NCBI RefSeq assembly: GCF_032878955.1
Contig: NZ_CP043839.1
Coordinates: forward strand, 1,860,001-1,924,000
Length of the DNA stretch: 64,000 nucleotides
Source of the DNA: Butyricimonas paravirosa
GTDB lineage: Bacteria > Bacteroidota > Bacteroidia > Bacteroidales > Marinifilaceae
Direction of reading: 5' to 3'
The notes beneath the pieces are model-generated. The model worked only from the letters and a program-made list of their open reading frames with translations, had not been told where the DNA came from and searched no databases. Below are positions 9,080 through 18,436 of this stretch, piece by piece. Position numbers and translations under genes: made by a program. Within the stretch, counting starts at the first letter, position 1. Each line of letters starts with the position of its first letter.

Positions 9080-12000
9080 TTAGAATGAAACATTTAAAGT
9101 CAACGAGTAGGTAGGACGTAACGACAAATTAATACGCGGAGAAGTTCCGGACTGATTCGGATCCTGTCCCTTCAAATCCTTATGGCAAAGTGTAAAGAGA
9201 TTTACTCCCGTCAAACTCACATAAGCAGACTTCATATAACATTTCTTTAACCATTGCACCGGAATATTATATCGCAAAGAAATGTTCGTCAATTTTAAAT
9301 AATTTCCACTTACCACCCGCATATCGGAATCGTCATACATCTGCCAGATATTATCAGCAAAAGCATATGATTGTCCCTTCCACCATGGTATCATAGTTCT
9401 CGAAAACTCCGAACCACTCACGATTCCCGGCATATTCGTGTATCGCTCATCTCCCGGGTTTCGCCAACGATTGGCAAATTCCTTACGTACATTCACGTGC
9501 GGCTGCGGGGCAATCGTACCATATCGCTTTACCACATTGTCGTAAAGACGTAACAACCGTACTTTAGCCCCAAAACTATAATCCAACTTAAAATTAAGCA
9601 CGAACCCTTTGTACGAAAACGTATTCACAACAGATCCTTGAAGAAAAGGTTCACGCCGTCCCGACTTCACCATGATTTCGCGGAAAACCTCTTCTTTACC
9701 CATCCCCTCGAAACGTATCTTATTATCCACGCCATTGGCTGTAAACTCATCACAATTCGCAAACATTGGCAAACCGTTTTCCGGGCTCAAACCGGTAAAC
9801 TTGTACGAGTAAAACGTATTTAACGGCTCTCCCGGAATCTCAACAGTTCCTTTCAAATAGTCACTATACTTGACATCATCCTTCAACACTTTCTCCCGGT
9901 TGTTTTTCAATTTATTCACTAATTTATTTACAACGGATCCCAACTGAGGATCAATACTCCAGCGGAAACCATCCGACTGTCCATTTATTGATACCTTGGG
10001 AACAATCGGATTAAGATTAAAGCTAAACTCTAATCCCGAATTCGTCAATTCTCCTTGATTCACCGTATAAGTCGAAACACCATTCACCTCCGAGACACTC
10101 TTACTTATATAAGCATCCGTCGTATGCTTGTAAAAATAACTTACCGACCCAACCAGACGATTGCGGAAAAAGGCGAAATCTACCTGCCCATTCACAGACA
10201 ACGTTTTCTCCCACTTCAAGTTGGGATTCGGATAATTGAAAACAGTAGAGCCGTATTTATTATGGTTAGGATTCAATTCTCCCTTCTCAATTACTAATTC
10301 TGGACCTATCCCCAGCATATTCCCCTGATAACCGAAAGAAGCCCTCATGTTCAAATCGTTGACCCATGCAACATTCGAGAATAAATCTTCGGCAATATTC
10401 CATCTACCAGACACAGACCACACGGGCAGCATCTTGTCATTACTCTGCTCTCCGAATTTATTGGAAGCATCCATACGAGTATTAAAATTGAAAGAATACA
10501 AATTCTTATAATTATAGAAAGCCGAGAAATACACTCCTGCAGTATTCGTCAATTCATCTGTACGCACACCCAATGCCGATGGGTCTGTCGTAAGCCAAGT
10601 TACGTAAGCCGTGTATTTCTTATAATCCACGGGATTGATCAGCAATCCACGTTCAGGCACGTATCCCCGAATAGTTCGGGAATTACCCCGTCGGTGACTG
10701 GAATTAATCTCCGCCCCAAAACTAGCACCAATATTATGCTTCTGCTCTTTATCCAAGATTTTATTATAATCCAACTGTCCTCTCAACATATAATTATTCC
10801 CTCGTTCTCGGATCTCTTTCAATTCGCCCCCAGAAGGCAATTTACTTTTGTAAGCCACTTCCTGCCCTATTTCAGCTCCTCGTAAAGTGGAAGCATAAAA
10901 TGAATTTCCACTATAATAATTTTCTTGCTCAGAATAGGAAAGTGAATAGGAGAAGGTGACATTCGCTTTTAACGAACGGGTAAAATTGTAATTCAAGTTG
11001 GCATTAAACCCCATCTGGCTTGACTCGTGATTATAATCCGAATTATTAATCTCATTCAACACATTATATCGGTAAAAATTTTTCCCGTCTTCAGAATTAA
11101 CATCTGATTTTTGGTAAAAAAGTAACGACCCGTCTTCATTGTAAAGAGGTACAGCACGGCTCATTTCGTAAGCATAATTCAACACTCCTATCTCCGAGGG
11201 AATATACTTCCGGATACCAAAATTCCCATTTAACCCAAACTGCATCGAAAAGCGTTCATGATTGATATTCAATTTAATATTAGCCGTGTAGCGCTGATTA
11301 CTTTCTCCTTTAATCACTCCTCCCATATCACTATATCCCACGGAAGTATAGTAACGCATATTCTGACTTCCCCCGGAAATACTCAATGTATGATTATGAG
11401 AAAAAGTATTACGCGTAAGAATTCCGAACCAATCCGTATTCATTTTTTCATAATTACTCACCTCTTTCTGATACTCTGTGAAAGAAAGATCCCCATTATA
11501 ATAATCTCGGGTAGCCGCTTCGTATCCCACCCAAGTATCAATCATCGGGTAATCCACCAAATTACGCATCAACTCCCGGGAAAACTCAATTCGTTCTGCA
11601 GAATTCATCACGTTCACATCCCGGTCGGAATAATAAGGACGACGTTGAAAAGAAGTTGTCAATGAATATCCCACAGACGGAGGTCCCACCCGTCCTTTTT
11701 TCGTCGTAATCACAATCACACCATTAGCCGCTTTCACCCCATAAAGCGCTGTAGCCGAAGCATCCTTCAACACATCAATCTGCTCAATGTCCTCCGGATT
11801 CAATCCTGAAATAGCGTTACCCAACAAATTTACGAAATCTGGGTCATTCAATTGCGAAGGATCAACAGCCACAGGGTCATACTGAACAACCCCGTCAATT
11901 ACCCACAACGGTTCACGATTACCCAATACCGTGGACGAACCACGAATACGTAACTTGGGTACAGCCCCCACTTGACCGGAATTTTGCATAAAAATCATTC

Positions 12001-12772
12001 CCGGTACATTACCTTCCAACATCTGGTCTATCGAATTCATTCCGGAAACTTTAATATTCTCCGCTTTCAAAGAAGTTACGGCACTTGTCAAATGCCTTTT
12101 ATCAATAGTTTGATAACCAGTAATAACCACCTCATCCATCTCCATGAGATCTTCACGCAAAATAACTCGCATCGTATCTTGCCCCGTGTACTTCACCTCT
12201 TGAGTCTTCATCCCGATAAAAGAAAAGATCAAAACAATATCTTTACTCTGCTTATAGATGAACAAAAACTTTCCATCCTTATCTGTAGCCGTACCTGCAC
12301 TTGCTCCTTTCAAACGCACGGTAACTCCCGGAATGGGAACCTTTTTTTCATCCATAACAACACCATGAATACGAACCCGTTCAGGAATTTTACTCGTGTT
12401 AACCCCTTTCTCTCGAATAACAACCACATGCCCGTCATACGTGTGATACAAATCATAAGCTGGTAACAACTCTTTTAAAATACTCCCTAGTTCCCGATTT
12501 TCTGCCTTCAAAGTCACTTTTTGCCCTTTCGACTGCACTAACTCAAATCCATAAAAGATATCACACTTCGACACCCTACTCAATGTCACCAACACTTCAT
12601 TCAAAGTCTTATCTTTGAAATCTACTGAAACCTTTACAGTCTGAGCTTGCACGTTCACTTGTAACATCATGCATAAACCCAAAAGAAAAAACGGCAATAG
12701 GTTTACAAACATTAACCTTTCACGCCACAAAATACCCTTTAAAAACAAGCGTAGCTTCTCATTTTTTTTCAT
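9080..12772 (-). CDS. SusC/RagA-family TonB-dependent transporter with STN signalling domain
   Basis: About 1230 residues from the ATG at 12772. A start eight codons upstream (12796) is possible, but MKKNEKLRLFLK followed by a signal segment is more natural. Order: signal peptide; STN domain (VDFKDKTLNEVLVTLS, about residues 45-115), which talks to the FecR anti-sigma factor; carboxypeptidase-D-like plug extension (IHGVVMDEKKVPIPGVTVRL); TonB box and plug (EVVITGYQ, WVIDGV, LKDASATALYGVKAANGVI); and a long beta-barrel ending in aromatic Phe (LTLNVSF). It imports its substrate using TonB energy and reports ligand binding to the sigma system encoded just upstream. Confidence 0.96.
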   Translation of the reverse strand: MKKNEKLRLFLKGILWRERLMFVNLLPFFLLGLCMMLQVNVQAQTVKVSVDFKDKTLNEVLVTLSRVSKCDIFYGFELVQSKGQKVTLKAENRELGSILKELLPAYDLYHTYDGHVVVIREKGVNTSKIPERVRIHGVVMDEKKVPIPGVTVRLKGASAGTATDKDGKFLFIYKQSKDIVLIFSFIGMKTQEVKYTGQDTMRVILREDLMEMDEVVITGYQTIDKRHLTSAVTSLKAENIKVSGMNSIDQMLEGNVPGMIFMQNSGQVGAVPKLRIRGSSTVLGNREPLWVIDGVVQYDPVAVDPSQLNDPDFVNLLGNAISGLNPEDIEQIDVLKDASATALYGVKAANGVIVITTKKGRVGPPSVGYSLTTSFQRRPYYSDRDVNVMNSAERIEFSRELMRNLVDYPMIDTWVGYEAATRDYYNGDLSFTEYQKEVSNYEKMNTDWFGILTRNTFSHNHTLSISGGSQNMRYYTSVGYSDMGGVIKGESNQRYTANIKLNINHERFSMQFGLNGNFGIRKYIPSEIGVLNYAYEMSRAVPLYNEDGSLLFYQKSDVNSEDGKNFYRYNVLNEINNSDYNHESSQMGFNANLNYNFTRSLKANVTFSYSLSYSEQENYYSGNSFYASTLRGAEIGQEVAYKSKLPSGGELKEIRERGNNYMLRGQLDYNKILDKEQKHNIGASFGAEINSSHRRGNSRTIRGYVPERGLLINPVDYKKYTAYVTWLTTDPSALGVRTDELTNTAGVYFSAFYNYKNLYSFNFNTRMDASNKFGEQSNDKMLPVWSVSGRWNIAEDLFSNVAWVNDLNMRASFGYQGNMLGIGPELVIEKGELNPNHNKYGSTVFNYPNPNLKWEKTLSVNGQVDFAFFRNRLVGSVSYFYKHTTDAYISKSVSEVNGVSTYTVNQGELTNSGLEFSFNLNPIVPKVSINGQSDGFRWSIDPQLGSVVNKLVNKLKNNREKVLKDDVKYSDYLKGTVEIPGEPLNTFYSYKFTGLSPENGLPMFANCDEFTANGVDNKIRFEGMGKEEVFREIMVKSGRREPFLQGSVVNTFSYKGFVLNFKLDYSFGAKVRLLRLYDNVVKRYGTIAPQPHVNVRKEFANRWRNPGDERYTNMPGIVSGSEFSRTMIPWWKGQSYAFADNIWQMYDDSDMRVVSGNYLKLTNISLRYNIPVQWLKKCYMKSAYVSLTGVNLFTLCHKDLKGQDPNQSGTSPRINLSLRPTYSLTLNVSF

Positions 12773-12870
12773 AATTTTGTAATAAATATTAGACACTTTA
12801 TACTATTCATTCGAGGTCAACGCAATGAAAAGTATATTCTAAAACAACAGGTTGGAGATTTGCAGTATCT

Positions 12871-13980
12871 TCAATCTGTTTTATTTTTAACCTCTACAAC
12901 ATTTCCATTAATTACAAATTCCACATTTTGAGTATCTGCCATACGTTTTAACAAATAATCAATTCGTTCATAACGATGCAAACGCCCAACAAACTCGATC
13001 TTCCGCAATTCTTCATTTTGATAAGAAACCTCCACTCCATACCAATGAACTAAACGTTCCATGATATTTTCCAACGTCTCTTTATAAAACACATAATAAC
13101 CATCTTTCCAAGAAGTAAACTGTTCCGTATCAACCTCACGCATTTCGATCTCATTAGTACTCAGCTTACAAATCAACTGCTTTCCCGGCGTTAATATATT
13201 TTCCATACCACCATAAACAACTTGCACCTTCCCCTCCTCCAGCGTGGTTGTCATCTTTTCGCTATCCGGATAAGCATTCACATTAAAAGACGTTCCTAAC
13301 ACGCGCACAGTTACATTACTAGCTTGAACAACAAAAGGATGTAAGCTATCCTTAGTAACCTCAAAATACGCTTCTCCTTCAAGATACACCTTTCTTTCCT
13401 CTCCATAGAAAGCGACAGGATAATGCAATCGACTTTTCGCATTCATATAAACAATTGTTCCGTCTGATAATTGTATCTGATAATCAGCCATTGCTGGAAC
13501 TTCCAAAGTATTATAACGCACCACAGTATCACTAACACTCCGTTCCTTATAAACCAATCTTGTTCCCCTGTCCTGCCGTACATTCATGCGCTCATCATCA
13601 ACAATCTCAAAATGTTGTCTAGCCTGTAAACTAACAATCGAGCTATCAGAAAGTATCAACCGAACTCCCTCAGGAGCATTTTCAGCTAAGCGCATAGAGG
13701 TTAATGAAGGTTCTTCATTCCTCCATAGATAAGACACAGACAACACTAATACAGGCAAAATCACGGCAGCACTCCAACGAACAAACAATTTTAATCTACG
13801 CCTTTGCTGCTCGACCTGCAACTTTTTCCACATACTCTTATAATCAGGTTCCGTGGTTGTCAAAGTTCTTTTCATCCGCCTGATTATCCCTCTAATTTCA
13901 GGATCAGAACAATCAACCTGATCCTTTTTATCAGAGAAAAGTATCTTCCATACCTTTTCAAATAATTCATCTCTATACAT
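12871..13980 (-). CDS. FecR-family anti-sigma factor
   Basis: 369 residues. A cytoplasmic N-terminal part is followed by a single membrane segment (residues about 86-103, SAAVILPVLVLSVSYLW), a periplasmic FecR domain (LADGT-like SDGTIVYMNAKSRLHYP, YLEGEAYFEV, VLGTSFNVNAYPD) and a C-terminal STN-like DUF4974 domain (YKETLENIMERLVHWYGVEV). It holds the sigma factor at 14054-14632 inactive until the SusC STN domain signals. It starts 73 bases after the sigma gene and precedes susC by about 98 bases, the standard order. Confidence 0.95.
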   Translation of the reverse strand: MYRDELFEKVWKILFSDKKDQVDCSDPEIRGIIRRMKRTLTTTEPDYKSMWKKLQVEQQRRRLKLFVRWSAAVILPVLVLSVSYLWRNEEPSLTSMRLAENAPEGVRLILSDSSIVSLQARQHFEIVDDERMNVRQDRGTRLVYKERSVSDTVVRYNTLEVPAMADYQIQLSDGTIVYMNAKSRLHYPVAFYGEERKVYLEGEAYFEVTKDSLHPFVVQASNVTVRVLGTSFNVNAYPDSEKMTTTLEEGKVQVVYGGMENILTPGKQLICKLSTNEIEMREVDTEQFTSWKDGYYVFYKETLENIMERLVHWYGVEVSYQNEELRKIEFVGRLHRYERIDYLLKRMADTQNVEFVINGNVVEVKNKTD

Positions 13981-14053
13981 AGCTTAACTAACTTTTCGCT
14001 ACATATACACACGATACTCCCCAAAGGGTGAAAAGATTTTTCAAAAAAAATAA

Positions 14054-14632
14054 TTAAAATAATTTTTCATCTAAAAGAGAGAGCAATATCAATAAATTCA
14101 TTGCACTCATACGATGTCCAACACCTTCTTTTATCTTACGATAAGCAATTTTAACTTGAGATTTTACCGTATTTACAGATACATCCAATGCACGTGCTGT
14201 ATCAACATAGCTCATTCCCTCCACCACAGCCATCACAAAAATTTTTCGGCAATTCTCTGGTAATACCTCTATCTGACAACGAATTTCCTCCAACAGAGGC
14301 GCAAAATCCTCTTCGTCCTCATTTAAAAATTCCAATTCTCGGATAATACCCTCTTGATTCACAACCTTTATTTTTTCATGGCGCAAATAATTCAATGCAT
14401 AATGCTTCAGCCTTATATGCAGGAATCCCACTAACGACCCATTTTCATCAAGTCTCTTCCTATGTTCCCAAAGATATAAAAAAGTGTCTTGAACGGCATT
14501 CTCCGCAACTTCTTTATCCCCGACCAATCCCATTGCGGTAAAGAACATCACCTGGGAATATTCCTCGAAAACCTGCTCGAAAACTTGTTTGTTTCCAACA
14601 CGTAATGCCCGTATTACATCTTTCATTTCCAT
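14054..14632 (-). CDS. ECF-type RNA polymerase sigma factor (FecI-like, Bacteroidota type)
   Basis: 192 residues from the ATG at 14632 (MEMKDVIRALRVGNKQ); MKD at 14626 is nearly as good. An open frame extends upstream to 14800, but that stretch is hydrophobic and low in quality and would cross the likely promoter at 14658-14665, so it is rejected. Region 2 is seen as FEQVFEEYSQVMFFTA through AENAVQDTFLYLWEH; region 4 as LPENCRKIFVMAVVEGMSYVDTARAL and DVSVNTVKSQVKIAYRKIKEG. It directs polymerase to the locus when released by the FecR at 12871-13980. Confidence 0.92.
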   Translation of the reverse strand: MEMKDVIRALRVGNKQVFEQVFEEYSQVMFFTAMGLVGDKEVAENAVQDTFLYLWEHRKRLDENGSLVGFLHIRLKHYALNYLRHEKIKVVNQEGIIRELEFLNEDEEDFAPLLEEIRCQIEVLPENCRKIFVMAVVEGMSYVDTARALDVSVNTVKSQVKIAYRKIKEGVGHRMSAMNLLILLSLLDEKLF

Positions 14633-14657
14633 TCTAAAACATACATAACCACGTACA

Positions 14658-14665
14658 AAAGTAAA
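14658..14665 (-). promoter_or_regulatory. Probable -7 promoter box of the first sigma gene
   Basis: TACTTTTG on the minus strand fits TAnnTTTG. The predicted transcript would start about 18 bases before the ATG at 14632. No good TTTG is found at the normal -33 distance, so the promoter may be weak or activator-dependent. Confidence 0.5.
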
Positions 14666-15044
14666 AAAAATCAGATACCTACATATCAGATTGGACCAAA
14701 TAAAAAATATCTCCTTCCTATGATTGAAATAGTTGCCCAAAATAATGCATGAATTAAATTCTTTTTTTTGAGGATAGAACATCATACATTCTAAATTCAT
14801 TGAGAAATCAATTCTCTACTCTATCATTTTTCCAAGTAGCAACCAAAGTTCTTCTCCTCTCTTTGAAACAAATTATTCTAATGGAATTTTCTTCTCAAAA
14901 ACAATTGTAAAATCACTTATTTTAATATCAAAGGAAAGATTATTCCTACAGTTACCCAGTTTATATCGAAATTAAGAATGAATAATTGATGAATTCCGGA
15001 GCAATAGGTAATATAGCATTTAATATATATTTTTATTATCTTGT

Positions 15045-15104
15045 ATGAACCTTATTATATATAAGGTTCATATAAGGTTTCTATAAGGTATCTATAAGGT
15101 TCAT
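15045..15104. repeat. Phased 11-bp repeat cluster (four direct copies plus one inverted)
   Basis: Direct copies are ATAAGGTTCAT (15061-15071), ATAAGGTTTCT (15072-15082), ATAAGGTATCT (15083-15093) and ATAAGGTTCAT (15094-15104). An exact inverted copy, ATGAACCTTAT, lies at 15045-15055. The spacing is one helical turn, so a protein would bind all copies on one face. This looks like an operator array in the divergent intergenic region. The binding protein is unknown. Confidence 0.75.
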
Positions 15105-15376
15105 GACGGTATTCATCAAGTAGTAATCAACTAAAAATGATGCACTTTGGTTATTATTCTTATTATTTTCTTACAAATCTAGCCTCTATCATTTAATTCA
15201 TTCGGAATTGCTATAAATCTAATTTATACGAAGTAAAACAAAATATATAAGAAACTCATAGATAAATTAAACGTATATATATCAGTGTATATAGCCATCT
15301 TCTCGGTCATACATTCTAATTATTCACATGACATCATTGGTATAAAATTTGCTTGATCGAATCAAAAACAACATAC

Positions 15377-16015
15377 ATGAAAAATACATCCATCATTTTG
15401 GCAGCCCTGACAATGGTCTGTTGCTCTCCTGCCTCAAAAGAACACCAGACAAAAGGCATCGTGTGTGATGCCACGATGAACACGATTTCCATCGTAACAG
15501 CAAACAAGGACACCTTATCTTTCAGCACACTAGATGCCGATAAAAGTCAAGTCAACGGGTTGCTGTTAAACGACACCGCCGAGATTTTTTATAAAGGGAA
15601 ATACACGACAGGAATGTCCGCAACAAAGCTCATCGTGTACAAAAATCAAGCATTGGGAGCATTACAAACAAGAACTTACGAGGGGATCTTGCCCGCAGCT
15701 TCTTGTCCAGGCATTCGTTATTCCTTAACGATACAAAATCAAGAACATAGTGGCGACGGGACATTCACGTTAACGATGACTTATATCGAAGCGGAAAACG
15801 GGAAAGATGCCATTTTTAATTACAAGGGGAAAAGATTCACACAACGTGGAGATGCTACTAATAACGATGCTATTGTATGGCAATTAGTTGCAGATAACGG
15901 GAAAGACATTTTCAACTTCTTGCGTGAAGACGAAAAGACCCTCACTCTATTAAATGACAAATTCGAAAAGAGCGAGACGGGTTTAAATTATAGTTTAAAA
16001 CTTATAGAAAAATGA
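15377..16015 (+). CDS. NlpE-like lipoprotein
   Basis: 212 residues from the ATG at 15377 (an upstream in-frame ATG at 15353 gives a poor signal). The lipobox is MVCCSPAS. The second half matches the NlpE N-terminal domain: YEGILPAASCPGIRYSLTI, then TFTLTMTYIE, KGKRFTQRGD and IVWQLV. In E. coli NlpE is an outer-membrane sensor of copper and surface stress with a CxxC in this loop (form LPCADCPGI). Here the first Cys is Ala (PAASC), so redox or copper sensing through that pair is unlikely. A further domain (residues about 25-100, GIVCDATMNTISIVT) precedes it. It stands alone, convergent with the GldFG gene. Confidence 0.7.
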   Translation: MKNTSIILAALTMVCCSPASKEHQTKGIVCDATMNTISIVTANKDTLSFSTLDADKSQVNGLLLNDTAEIFYKGKYTTGMSATKLIVYKNQALGALQTRTYEGILPAASCPGIRYSLTIQNQEHSGDGTFTLTMTYIEAENGKDAIFNYKGKRFTQRGDATNNDAIVWQLVADNGKDIFNFLREDEKTLTLLNDKFEKSETGLNYSLKLIEK

Positions 16016-16039
16016 GTTCGGTACAATACCGAACTCATT
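16011..16039. terminator. Hairpin between convergent genes, overlapping a stop codon
   Basis: A perfect 13-bp stem, AATGAGTTCGGTA (16011-16023) and TACCGAACTCATT (16027-16039), encloses loop CAA. The left arm contains the stop codon of the NlpE-like gene. The T-run on either strand is poor, so it is a hairpin terminator or 3'-end stabiliser between convergent transcripts. Confidence 0.6.
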
Positions 16040-16091
16040 CATTACAATCTATCAATCAATCTAGCACCAAAGAAATTATTATTTATCCAGT

Positions 16092-18419
16092 CTATTTTCC
16101 TTTTCTCCTAAACAACACGATAACACCCAAAATGAGTAACAACGATGGGAGTATCCATTGCAACACCGTTTTTATCGTAGCTCCACCAGCCATACTTAAA
16201 GCCAATTTATTATCTATATTTCTAGGACGGGAAACATCTACCGGCAACTCCCCGTTAGACAACCAATCGAACATTGACATGACGAGATGACCATTTCCTG
16301 ATTGTATTCCCCGACGGGTCGTAGCCAACTCACCCATACTGAAACAATCTGCATCCCCTAACACGATAATTCTTTGCTGATTTCCGGCTTTTTCCCGTTC
16401 CAAACCAACCATCGTCATTCGCTTTCCTGCCACCTCTCCGATAGAAGAATTCAAACGAACCGTATCATTGAGAAAATCAATCGTCTCTAATTCATTCCAA
16501 CCGGAAGAGTCTCTAGTTTCCAATAACGGAATTAACTGAAATCCCTTGTCACTCTCTTGTGCAATTGCAGCGGCTCCCGGCATAACCAAGGACAAGGGGC
16601 GGAACGCACGGCTCGTGTATCCATAGAGGATCTCCCAATAACGAGATATATCTTTAGCGGATTCGGTGACCCGACTCAATACCAAATTAGACGGATATTC
16701 TTCTATTTGCCGTTGAACTAACACTCCCGGTTCAAAACGCAATCCTAGCAAATCCATTAAAGGATCTAAATAGGTGTATGTCTTGGGTTTTCCGGCTAAA
16801 ACCAAATTTTTACCCTCTTCAATGTAACGAGACAACATCTCAATTTCTTCCGTCGTAAAAGGTTCCAATGGTTCTGAAACAACCAATATATCCAAACTAT
16901 CCAGTACTTCTCTACCACGTCCCAAGTTCACATCCACCACATCAAACCCTTGATTAATCAATGAATTTCTAAAAGTTTTGGCCGCTACCATATAAGAGTG
17001 ATCCCTATTTCGAGACCCCACGATTGAACGAGCGTCATGGTCAGACAAGAAACCCACACGAGGTAATTTCATCGCAAAGCGTTTTAATGCTGCCGATATT
17101 TCAGCTTCGCTCGGTAAACGCCACATATCATTATAAACCCGGATGAACGCTTTCTTTCCATCTTCTCGTTCCAATAAAGTCACAAAACGATATCCTTCAT
17201 CACTCAAATCGATTTTAGCATCAATTTCTTCCGGAGTTAAGTACTTGCTTAATCGGGTATTTTGCAATTTAGCTTCATCCTTCGCGGCTTGTTTCAATGT
17301 TTTCCCCGGATAGCGCTTTTTGAAAATATCAGTAGTCGTGTCTACATGATAATAGAACACGTAATCCATCTTCGTTTCCGGTTTAAAACGGACATAACGA
17401 TCATAACGGGCAAGATCATCCTTAATTTCTTTCGTCGTCATGTTATGAATACTACCAAACAAGTTCACATAAGTCGTCATTTTCAAACCACCATCCAATT
17501 TTGAAACGATGTCCTGACTCGCTTGGGTTAATGTATTATCTTTCGTGTATGTGGCATCATAATACCATTTCATCATCGGACGGGAAGTAATATACCCCAA
17601 TAACAATGCCACGACGAAAATTCCCATGTAACGTCCCAATTTTCCCATGAAAGAACAGCTCTCCCGACACAATTGCAATTTCAATATTGCAAATCCCAAG
17701 AACATGGCACTCATGATAACAAAATAGAAGACATCCTCGCTACAAATCATACCCGCGATAAAAGTATTCGTCCGTCCACCAAGGGAAAGCCAGTAAGTTA
17801 TTTCACGTACAAAAGCATATTCTTGCCATATCCCGGAAATCAATTCCAACACGGTCAACAAAGCAAACATTCCGATTGCAGCCACAATAGGATAGACCGT
17901 TAAACTAGACATGAAGAGACCGATTGCAGCGTACAGACCGAACAACAGGTACAGCCCTAACAATCCGGTCAGCACGGTAGCCCATTCAAAAGATTCCACC
18001 ATACTCCCGGCAATGATCACATAGACCAACAAGATCCCCGTCATGATCAATCCATAGAGCATAACTCCCAAATATTTACCCAACACGATATGTCGACCCG
18101 TAATCGGTGCCGAGAATAATAATTTTATCGACCCGCGGTTAAACTCTTGGCTAACCAATCCCATGGTTAACAAAGGCATCAATAAATAGAAGAATTTCGT
18201 GACTTTAAGCCAAAGGCCCCCTGAGGTAAAATAAAATAATTTTTTGGAGATCGCATACAAACCATTACTACTAAGTTCTTGTTGTCGGGCCAATCTTTCC
18301 AACACTTCGGCAAAGCCCATACCGGTCACAAACACGAAAAGAATAAGTAAAAGCCAAGCTACTGGCGAATAAAAAAGGTTCGATAACTCCAAACGAGCTA
18401 TCTTGTATATTGCTCTCAT
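16092..18419 (-). CDS. GldF-GldG fusion: ABC-2 permease joined to GldG-type auxiliary domain
   Basis: 775 residues. About residues 1-260 form an ABC-2 permease with six membrane segments and the GldF-like motif LVSQEFNRGSIKLLFSAPIT. After another membrane segment (about 263-283), residues about 290-740 form the periplasmic GldG-type domain (DALDILVVSEP-like region DSLDILVVSEPLEPFT, then NLVLAGKPKTYTYLDPLMD). A final membrane helix (WILPSLLLILGVIVLF) ends in RRKGK. In Flavobacterium, GldA with GldF and GldG is required for gliding; here F and G are one polypeptide. The partner ATPase gene ends 17 bases upstream. In this susCD operon it may export or extract a substrate or energise an envelope complex; there is no sign of gliding genes. 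Confidence 0.85.
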   Translation of the reverse strand: MRAIYKIARLELSNLFYSPVAWLLLILFVFVTGMGFAEVLERLARQQELSSNGLYAISKKLFYFTSGGLWLKVTKFFYLLMPLLTMGLVSQEFNRGSIKLLFSAPITGRHIVLGKYLGVMLYGLIMTGILLVYVIIAGSMVESFEWATVLTGLLGLYLLFGLYAAIGLFMSSLTVYPIVAAIGMFALLTVLELISGIWQEYAFVREITYWLSLGGRTNTFIAGMICSEDVFYFVIMSAMFLGFAILKLQLCRESCSFMGKLGRYMGIFVVALLLGYITSRPMMKWYYDATYTKDNTLTQASQDIVSKLDGGLKMTTYVNLFGSIHNMTTKEIKDDLARYDRYVRFKPETKMDYVFYYHVDTTTDIFKKRYPGKTLKQAAKDEAKLQNTRLSKYLTPEEIDAKIDLSDEGYRFVTLLEREDGKKAFIRVYNDMWRLPSEAEISAALKRFAMKLPRVGFLSDHDARSIVGSRNRDHSYMVAAKTFRNSLINQGFDVVDVNLGRGREVLDSLDILVVSEPLEPFTTEEIEMLSRYIEEGKNLVLAGKPKTYTYLDPLMDLLGLRFEPGVLVQRQIEEYPSNLVLSRVTESAKDISRYWEILYGYTSRAFRPLSLVMPGAAAIAQESDKGFQLIPLLETRDSSGWNELETIDFLNDTVRLNSSIGEVAGKRMTMVGLEREKAGNQQRIIVLGDADCFSMGELATTRRGIQSGNGHLVMSMFDWLSNGELPVDVSRPRNIDNKLALSMAGGATIKTVLQWILPSLLLILGVIVLFRRKGK

Positions 18420-18436
18420 ACTATATCTAATTTAAA

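Larger units (their letters stand above)
14633..15376. other. Long AT-rich intergenic region between divergent genes
   Basis: About 740 bases separate the sigma gene (minus) and the NlpE-like gene (plus). I see no credible coding sequence. It holds the sigma promoter near 14660, a cluster of 11-bp repeats at 15045-15104, and otherwise AT-rich sequence. Its size is unusual beside the tight spacing of the flanking genes and suggests complex control or a lost gene. Confidence 0.6.

Noticed and set aside
7608..14632. Polysaccharide utilisation locus
   Set aside because: SusC and SusD are present, but there are no glycoside hydrolases, lyases or sulfatases; the partners are peptidase-like and redox proteins.
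14633..14800. N-terminal extension of the first sigma factor to an ATG at 14800
   Set aside because: The added 56 residues are unlike any sigma factor and would place the start upstream of the likely promoter box at 14658-14665.
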